DNA of 11,408 nucleotides from contig CALQKL020000052.1 of assembly GCA_943331145.2 (NCBI GenBank), positions 1-11,408 on the forward strand, given 5' to 3'. Numbering within the stretch: the stretch's first letter is position 1; the number at the start of each line of letters is the position of its first letter. Positions 6,665-11,408 of this stretch are shown here, one piece after another. The translations under genes and the position numbers were made by a program. This DNA comes from Chitinophaga pinensis. GTDB taxonomy: Bacteria > Bacteroidota > Bacteroidia > Chitinophagales > Chitinophagaceae. The notes under the pieces are model-generated. The model was not told where the DNA came from. It worked only from the letters and a program-made list of their open reading frames with translations, and searched no databases.

Positions 6665-7555
6665 CTGAAAATAGCATTTATCATATTAGCATATAAAAAC
6701 CCTGAACAGTTAAGTTGTTTAATTGAACAATTAAAACATCCAGATCATTTTTTTTATGTGCATATTGATAAACAAAAAGATATCTCGCCTTTTCAAAAAT
6801 CATTAGCACAGATTAAAAATGCCAATATTATTTATTTAGAAAGATTGAATTCGTATTGGGGAAGTTATAATTGCGTAAAGGTGATCATCAATGGATTGAA
6901 AAAAGCATCTGCTGAAAATTTTGATTATTATATTCATTTAAGTGCTCAGGATTTTCCGTTGAGAACCAATAATGAGATTCAACAAAAACTAGCAAATTCG
7001 TCGCCTTTAAGTTTTATGCACCATTTTACTTTAGAAGATTCTACATGGGCAAATAAAGGAAAAGACAGATTAGAAACATTGCATTTTTTAAAAAACGGGA
7101 AACGTATTTCAATCGGTCGATACACAAAAAATATATTATACAAATTGCTTTATACTTTATGGAATGCAATTGTTTTAAAACAGTTCGATCCAAAGCAAAC
7201 GTATTACGGGTGTGAGTTCTATTTTATGTTTCACCACTCAACAGTAATTGATTTTTTAAAGAATCTTCAAGAAAATTTTTGGCTTCGTCAACGATTGAAA
7301 TTCACTCTTATTCCAGAAGAGATTTTTATTCCTACCATTTTATTTAAATCAAAAAACAAAATTGAAGTTGTAAAAAACAATACGCTTCGATACATTAAAT
7401 GGGAAGGCTTGTCTTCATCTCCAAAAATATTGGATGAACTAGATATTTCTGAGTTTTCAAAAGGAGATTATTTATTTGGCAGAAAATTTGATTTTGAAGT
7501 CAACCCAGATTTGCAAGAAAAATTAATGGTGTATTTAAATAAAAGAAAACAATAG
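6665..7555 (+). CDS. GT14-like (core-2/I-branching beta-1,6-GlcNAc transferase family) glycosyltransferase
   Basis: This is a glycosyltransferase of the family that includes animal core-2/I-branching enzymes and many bacterial polysaccharide enzymes. Visible signatures are AFIILAYKNPEQL (4-16), YVHIDK (31-36), WGSYN (65-69), HLSAQDFPLR (91-100), the probable catalytic PEE followed by IFIPTIL (217-226), and LRYIKWEG. There is no ATG in frame before residue 118, and a start at the GTG 6758 would remove the first strand of the fold. Conserved family-like sequence (KIAFIILAYKNPEQL) continues back to a CTG at 6665, exactly where MKIAF is expected, 13 bp after the preceding stop. The frame stays open only to 6644 with no ATG, GTG or TTG, so CTG (or an ATA/ATC close by) must be the start unless a base was misread. 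It gives 296 aa, a normal size. Donor sugar unknown. Confidence 0.85.
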   Translation: MKIAFIILAYKNPEQLSCLIEQLKHPDHFFYVHIDKQKDISPFQKSLAQIKNANIIYLERLNSYWGSYNCVKVIINGLKKASAENFDYYIHLSAQDFPLRTNNEIQQKLANSSPLSFMHHFTLEDSTWANKGKDRLETLHFLKNGKRISIGRYTKNILYKLLYTLWNAIVLKQFDPKQTYYGCEFYFMFHHSTVIDFLKNLQENFWLRQRLKFTLIPEEIFIPTILFKSKNKIEVVKNNTLRYIKWEGLSSSPKILDELDISEFSKGDYLFGRKFDFEVNPDLQEKLMVYLNKRKQ

Positions 7556-7593
7556 ATTTTAATTTTACCAATAGCCTATAAATTATAATTCAA

Positions 7594-8718
7594 ATGAACT
7601 TTATAAATGAATTCAATAAAACACATGAAAAAAGAATTTTTGGATTGGATATTTTACGGTCATTTGCAATCCTTTTAGTTGTTTATGGTCACGGTGTTTA
7701 TGTCTTACCTAAGTCATATAAATTTTATTATTTATTGCCATTTCCTTACATCGATGGCGTATCTGTTTTTTTTGTTTTAAGTGGGTTTTTAATAGGTGGA
7801 ATTTTGATTAAAATATTGCAAAAAAATGAATTTACTTTTAAAGTCCTTTTTGATTTTTGGATAAGAAGATGGTTTAGAACAATACCAAACTATTTTTTTG
7901 TATTAAGTATTTTAGTTGCTTTTCAGTTTGTAGTTTTAAAAGATAAAGGTGGTTTCAATCTTTCATATTATTTCTTTTCTCAAAATCTACATCAAGGGAG
8001 CCCTTCATTTTTCCCGGAATCTTGGAGCTTATCTGTGGAAGAATGGTTTTACCTGTCGTTCCCGCTTTTAACTTTTGGGCTGAGCTTTATTTTGAAAAAC
8101 AAAAAGAAGGCATTGATAATTTCACTTTTGTTTTTTTTAATCACGCCGTTATTATTGAGAACGTATAATTATTTTACAAATGAAAACCATGCTGAATGGG
8201 CAACAAACATCCAAAAGGTTGTGGTATATAGATTAGATAGTTTAATGTATGGCGTACTAGGGGCATATTTATTTACTTACCATAAAGATTTGTGGAAAAA
8301 TCATAAAAACACAATGTTTGTCTTAGCAATATTTTTGGGTTTAATAATTACGCTTTATTCGAGATTAAGCTCAAAAGATTATCTATTTCTTTCAATTTAT
8401 CAATATAATATTGAGTCGATAATCACATTTCTTTCATTACCATTTTTTTCCCTTATGAACGAGGCGAAAAATAAATACTTGAAATTTATTTTTACATTTA
8501 TTGCCATCATTTCTTATTCGATGTATCTTTTAAATTTAACTTTTATTCAGGGTGTAATTCTTCCAAAAATATTATCATTATTACATCTTAGTCCAGGTGG
8601 AGGGATATTTTCAATTTCAATAATTTACTTTATGTATTGGTTCTTGGTAATATTTTTATCGTACTACTTGTATAAATATTTTGAATACCCATTGACTAAA
8701 ATCAGAGATAAATTCTAA
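7594..8718 (+). CDS. Acyltransferase 3 family (OafA/NolL-type) integral-membrane O-acyltransferase
   Basis: This 374-aa, very hydrophobic protein has about ten predicted transmembrane segments. These enzymes usually transfer acetyl or other short acyl groups to sugar hydroxyls of surface glycans. Family landmarks are the first-helix Arg22 and His33 (LDILRSFAILLVVYGHG), FFVLSGFLIGG (59-69), the cytoplasmic RRWFRTIPNYF (91-101), and the diagnostic ESWSLSVEEWFYLSFP (142-157), followed by VYRLDSLMYGVLGAYL (211-226). The Arg, His and WSL-EEWFYL residues are all present, so activity is likely. It lies 38 bp after the GT14-like gene and 48 bp before a GT2 gene, in the same operon direction. The modified sugar and acyl donor are unknown. 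Confidence 0.92.
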   Translation: MNFINEFNKTHEKRIFGLDILRSFAILLVVYGHGVYVLPKSYKFYYLLPFPYIDGVSVFFVLSGFLIGGILIKILQKNEFTFKVLFDFWIRRWFRTIPNYFFVLSILVAFQFVVLKDKGGFNLSYYFFSQNLHQGSPSFFPESWSLSVEEWFYLSFPLLTFGLSFILKNKKKALIISLLFFLITPLLLRTYNYFTNENHAEWATNIQKVVVYRLDSLMYGVLGAYLFTYHKDLWKNHKNTMFVLAIFLGLIITLYSRLSSKDYLFLSIYQYNIESIITFLSLPFFSLMNEAKNKYLKFIFTFIAIISYSMYLLNLTFIQGVILPKILSLLHLSPGGGIFSISIIYFMYWFLVIFLSYYLYKYFEYPLTKIRDKF

Positions 8719-8766
8719 TTTCGATAACAAGGTTCTAAAAATGTTGATGATTCAACCCATTAGTCT

Positions 8767-9921
8767 ATGTACAAATTTTCTATAATTATTCCATGTTACA
8801 ATCAAGCAGATTGGCTTAAAATATGCATTCAATCATTAAAAAATCAAACCTTTGAAAATTGGGAAGCAATCATTGTTAATGATGGTTCAACTGATCATAC
8901 AAAAGATACTGCAGATTATTTAGCAAAAGATGATAATAGAATTAAAATTATTCACCAGGAAAATGGTGGACTTTCTGCAGCAAGAAATGCAGGAATTCAT
9001 AAGGCAATTGGCGAATGGTTAAATTTTCATGATTCAGATGATTATTTATTGCCTGATTGTTTGAATCAAGTTCAAAGAGAGATAGAGAGTAACAAAGAAT
9101 TTGATTTATTTCAGGTTGGACATCAATTAGTGGATGAACACAACACTTTGATATATTCTAATATATTAAAACAATCAGCAGATCCTTTTCTTCAGCAAAC
9201 AAAAATTGGGAATCCTGGCCCACCATTATCTTTTTTTATACGTAGAAAAACAGCATTAGACGCAGGAGAATTTGATATTTCTCTAAAAAGTGCAGAAGAT
9301 TGGGATTATTGGATTCGTGTTGCAAAGATGGGCATAGAACGTTTTGTTATAAGAAAGCCAATGGTTGCTTATCGTTATACTTCCAATAGTATGTCCAGAA
9401 ACCCATGGAGAATGTATGAAAATACAGTGGAAGTTATTAAACGAGTACCATTAAATGACAATCGTATTAGAAACAATAGTCCATTAAATGCAGAATTGAA
9501 ATTCGATGTAGAAAAAGCTATAAAATCAAGACTAATACAAGCTTTGGGGTTAAATATCATGCAAGGAAACATTGATGAAGCTTTAGGTAAATTCAATGAA
9601 GAGTCAATCAAATTTAATTTCCATTATCATCCAATTGATTTCAGGCAAATGAATTCTTTTATGACGTTTAAAAATTGGTATCGACCAGAAGATTTAAAAA
9701 AAGTGCTTAGTGATTACCCCCAATTATTCACAGATTTTTTTTCTAAAACAAATTTCTCTTCCGAATTTCAAAAAAAAGCTTGTTATTATGTTTTTGAATT
9801 TCATTTAAAGAATAGCAATATTTTAAAATATCAATTTCTTGGTAAAATATTAAATCGGATTTTGGATGTTTCAATGAATAGTAAAAAAATCCGTGAAGAG
9901 AGCGGAATTAAATCGTTATAA
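8767..9921 (+). CDS. Family 2 glycosyltransferase (GT-A)
   Basis: This 384-aa GT2 enzyme has an N-terminal GT-A domain: FSIIIPCYNQADWL (4-17), the nucleotide-binding IIVNDGSTD (35-43), and GGLSAARNAGIHKAIGEW (67-84). The DXD-type HDSDDYL (88-94) binds the metal and the donor diphosphate. The acidic SAEDWDYW (175-182) is the usual catalytic-region ED motif of inverting GT2 enzymes. After about residue 230 comes a C-terminal helical region of about 150 residues with no recognised motif. It would add one sugar to the lipid-linked oligosaccharide at the inner face of the membrane. There is no membrane segment, so it is peripheral or soluble. The stop is followed by a T8 run and the next start 8 bp later. 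Specificity cannot be predicted. Confidence 0.93.
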   Translation: MYKFSIIIPCYNQADWLKICIQSLKNQTFENWEAIIVNDGSTDHTKDTADYLAKDDNRIKIIHQENGGLSAARNAGIHKAIGEWLNFHDSDDYLLPDCLNQVQREIESNKEFDLFQVGHQLVDEHNTLIYSNILKQSADPFLQQTKIGNPGPPLSFFIRRKTALDAGEFDISLKSAEDWDYWIRVAKMGIERFVIRKPMVAYRYTSNSMSRNPWRMYENTVEVIKRVPLNDNRIRNNSPLNAELKFDVEKAIKSRLIQALGLNIMQGNIDEALGKFNEESIKFNFHYHPIDFRQMNSFMTFKNWYRPEDLKKVLSDYPQLFTDFFSKTNFSSEFQKKACYYVFEFHLKNSNILKYQFLGKILNRILDVSMNSKKIREESGIKSL

Positions 9922-9929
9922 TTTTTTTT

Positions 9930-10829
9930 ATGAATGGATGTTCAATTATAATTTGTACACAAAATAGATCTGCTTTATTGAAAACTTGTCTCAATTCTTT
10001 TATTGGTCAAAATCAGGTTTTTGAAAATGTTGAATACATTGTCATTGATAATCAATCTACTGATGATACCAAAGTGGTTGCATTGAGTTTTCAACATGAG
10101 TTAAAAAATATAAATTATGTTTTTGAAGAAAAAATAGGATTGAGTCATGCGCGAAACAAAGGTGTAGAATCAGCAAAATACGATTGGGTTTGCTTTATGG
10201 ATGATGATGCATTAGCACATCCTGATTTTAATGAGGTGATGATGGAAACGATAAGTAATAATTTATTTGATGGATTTGGAGGTATATTTTATCCTTGGTA
10301 TAGAACACCAAAACCCAAATGGTTGTCTCCAATTTTCGGACAAATGCCCATGTTAAGAGAAAACATTGGCCCTTTGCCCAATAACTTACATGTAGCTGGT
10401 GGTATTTGCGCTTTTAAAAAACAACATTTATTAAATGCCGGTGGATTTCCCCCTAATATCGGCATGCGAGGAAATATAGTTGGGTATGGTGAAGAAAATT
10501 ATCTTCAAGATAAAATGCGTGCAAATGGAGATACCATCGGCTTCGTTCCCAATTGGAAAATGGATCATCTAGTAGCTGAATATAAATACACGTTAAATTG
10601 GCAATTAAAAAGATTCATAGGAAAAGGTAGAGATAAGCAATTGTCTTCTGGCAAAAAAATACCAATTTTACAAAAAGTAATTATAAGTTTTCGAACAATA
10701 GCAGTTTTGTTTTTTTATGGCATTAAATTATTCCCCAAACTTCTTTTTGACAAAAACTACTTTTTTCAAAATTACATTTTAGATATTTTAAATTATCCAT
10801 GTATAATGATTGGAAAATTAACTGTATAA
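9930..10829 (+). CDS. Family 2 glycosyltransferase (GT-A)
   Basis: This 299-aa second GT2 enzyme is of a different subgroup from its upstream neighbour. The GT-A motifs are CSIIICTQNRSALLKTCL (4-21), VIDNQSTDDTK (38-48), GLSHARNKGVESAKYDW (70-86) and the metal-binding FMDDDA (89-94). A later VAGGICAFKK followed by GYGEENYLQDKM supplies the catalytic acidic residues. The C-terminal part (about 225-299) contains KRFIGKGRDKQ and hydrophobic stretches (for example IAVLFFYGIKLFPKLLF) that may sit on the membrane. It starts at ATG 9930, 8 bp after the previous stop. It is the last gene before a 140-bp gap. The sugar specificity cannot be read. Confidence 0.93.
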   Translation: MNGCSIIICTQNRSALLKTCLNSFIGQNQVFENVEYIVIDNQSTDDTKVVALSFQHELKNINYVFEEKIGLSHARNKGVESAKYDWVCFMDDDALAHPDFNEVMMETISNNLFDGFGGIFYPWYRTPKPKWLSPIFGQMPMLRENIGPLPNNLHVAGGICAFKKQHLLNAGGFPPNIGMRGNIVGYGEENYLQDKMRANGDTIGFVPNWKMDHLVAEYKYTLNWQLKRFIGKGRDKQLSSGKKIPILQKVIISFRTIAVLFFYGIKLFPKLLFDKNYFFQNYILDILNYPCIMIGKLTV

Positions 10830-10880
10830 TAATCTAAAATATACGTGAAAAATAATTTTTTGATTGTATAAAAAGTTAAA

Positions 10881-10912
10881 TTTGATTACCAATATTTAGA
10901 ATTATAGCTTTT
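10881..10912 (+). promoter_or_regulatory. Possible Bacteroidota-type promoter, weak
   Basis: TTTG at 10881-10884 is followed, 20 bp later, by TAGCTTTT at 10905-10912. This is one mismatch from the Bacteroidota vegetative -7 element (TAnnTTTG), and the spacing of about 20 bp fits the -33/-7 arrangement. It lies in the only sizeable gap in the window, ahead of the gene starting at 10970. In such AT-rich DNA a match of this quality can occur by chance. Confidence 0.22.
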
Positions 10913-10913
10913 C

Positions 10914-10939
10914 TTTTTTTTGAATTATTTCAAAAAAAA
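10914..10939 (+). other. Perfect A/T-rich hairpin in intergenic gap
   Basis: T8-GAA (10914-10924) and TTC-A8 (10929-10939) are exact reverse complements around a TTAT loop, giving an 11-bp stem with only one G-C pair. No T-run follows on the + strand, so it is not a classic intrinsic terminator; on the opposite strand the arrangement is similar. It could be a weak bidirectional terminator, a leader hairpin of the next transcript, or just homopolymer drift. Confidence 0.35.
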
Positions 10940-10969
10940 TAGTGGACTTTAATGACAAACTTTTAATCA

Positions 10970-11408
10970 ATGAAATTACTTTTTTTAGACACAAAACCCA
11001 TTCGTAGAGGTGCTCAGGTTTTTGTGGATGATTTAAGTCAACATTTTCATGATGAAGGAGTTTTAATAAAAAAAGTATACTTATACGCTTATCATGAAAA
11101 AGTAAAATTAAGTTTATTAGATCAGGATATAGAATTGAATGGAAATGAAAACCATATATTCGAAAAGATTCCCACCATTAATCCAGTTTTATTATTTCGA
11201 TTGATTACGACCATAAATGCCTGGAATCCCGATTTTGTTTTACTGAATGGTTCCCGTACTTTAAAATATGGTGCAGCTGCAAAACCCTTTCTATATAAAA
11301 ACACAAAACTGATATATCGCATAATCGATAGTCCTAAATTTTGGAATCGTTCCGCTTTAAAACAGTTTTATTATCGCAAATTAGTACTATCCAAAATAGA
11401 TGCAGCAG
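10970..11408 (+). CDS. Glycosyltransferase, GT4-like N-terminal domain, 3' partial
   Basis: An open frame starts at ATG 10970 and has no stop before the window ends (146 codons). It begins MKLLFLDTKPIRRGAQVFVDDL, which resembles the first strand and glycine loop of GT-B/GT4 glycosyltransferases (typically a basic-Gly-Ala motif then LAxxL). FVLLNGSRTLKYGAAAKPFLY and LIYRIIDSP suggest the second and third Rossmann strands of the N-domain. The C-domain with its donor-binding motif is outside the window, so the family call rests on the N-terminal half only. It follows the 140-bp gap, so it may have its own promoter. An antisense frame at 11122-11322 is a shadow of this gene. Confidence 0.72.
   Translation, partial: MKLLFLDTKPIRRGAQVFVDDLSQHFHDEGVLIKKVYLYAYHEKVKLSLLDQDIELNGNENHIFEKIPTINPVLLFRLITTINAWNPDFVLLNGSRTLKYGAAAKPFLYKNTKLIYRIIDSPKFWNRSALKQFYYRKLVLSKIDAA

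Larger units (their letters stand above)
10830..10969. other. Intergenic gap, 140 bp
   Basis: This is the only gap over 100 bp. It has no ORF of note (ATG 10952 stops after four codons). It holds the weak promoter-like element and the A/T hairpin listed separately. Otherwise the genes are separated by at most about 50 bp or overlap, so this gap may mark a boundary between transcription units. Confidence 0.6.

Noticed and set aside
3981..7563. The 14-mer CAATAGATTTTAAT shared by 3981-3994 and 7550-7563
   Set aside because: It falls after two stop regions in AT-rich DNA, has no flanking similarity and no symmetry, and is most likely chance.
10859..10884. TTTG (10859-10862) plus TAAATTTG (10877-10884) as a Bacteroidota promoter
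   Set aside because: The -7 match is perfect but the spacer is only 14 bp, too short against the roughly 19-21 bp expected; the 10881-10912 pair is better spaced.
1..11408. Mobile elements, CRISPR arrays, tRNA/rRNA genes, toxin-antitoxin or phage genes
   Set aside because: None was seen on either strand; no terminal inverted repeats, transposase, regularly spaced repeats or cloverleaf-like sequence were noticed.

Overview
The window looks like chromosomal DNA from a member of the Bacteroidota, most likely a flavobacterial or sphingobacterial-type organism. The DNA is very AT-rich, genes lack clear Shine-Dalgarno sequences, genes are packed closely on one strand, and the proteins resemble Bacteroidota surface-polysaccharide enzymes. 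This placement is inferred from style and not from any marker gene. No rRNA, tRNA, CRISPR array, IS element or integrase was seen.

The whole window is one stretch of a surface polysaccharide (O-antigen, capsule or exopolysaccharide) cluster, with every gene on the + strand. Region 1 (1-5118) is a nucleotide-sugar module. It holds two tandem FdtA/QdtA-type cupin sugar 3,4-ketoisomerases (the first cut by the window edge), an ATP-grasp ligase, an extended SDR (epimerase/dehydratase), a HAD hydrolase, a left-handed beta-helix acetyltransferase and a DegT-type PLP aminotransferase of the FdtB/QdtB kind. Ketoisomerase plus aminotransferase plus acyltransferase is the known route from dTDP-4-keto-6-deoxyglucose to dTDP-3-(acyl)amino-3,6-dideoxyhexose (Fuc3NAc or Qui3NAc). 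The early steps (RmlA/RmlB) are not in the window. The ATP-grasp/SDR/HAD trio sits inside this cassette and has no assigned step in that route.

Region 2 (5134-10829) is the assembly and decoration module: a GT-B glycosyltransferase, a GT14-like (core-2/I-branching type) transferase, an integral-membrane acyltransferase of the OafA/acyltransferase-3 family, and two GT-A family 2 glycosyltransferases. Region 3 (10830-11408) has the only sizeable intergenic gap (140 bp, with a weak promoter-like element and an A/T hairpin), followed by the start of a GT4-like glycosyltransferase that runs off the window.

Points worth a second look are: (i) the first ketoisomerase has HAY where its neighbour has the conserved HAH; (ii) the ATP-grasp/SDR/HAD trio is embedded in the amino-sugar cassette; (iii) the GT14 gene appears to begin at a CTG codon, and the HAD gene at a TTG; (iv) a 20-bp-period direct repeat inside the 505-aa glycosyltransferase would shift the frame if it expanded or contracted.
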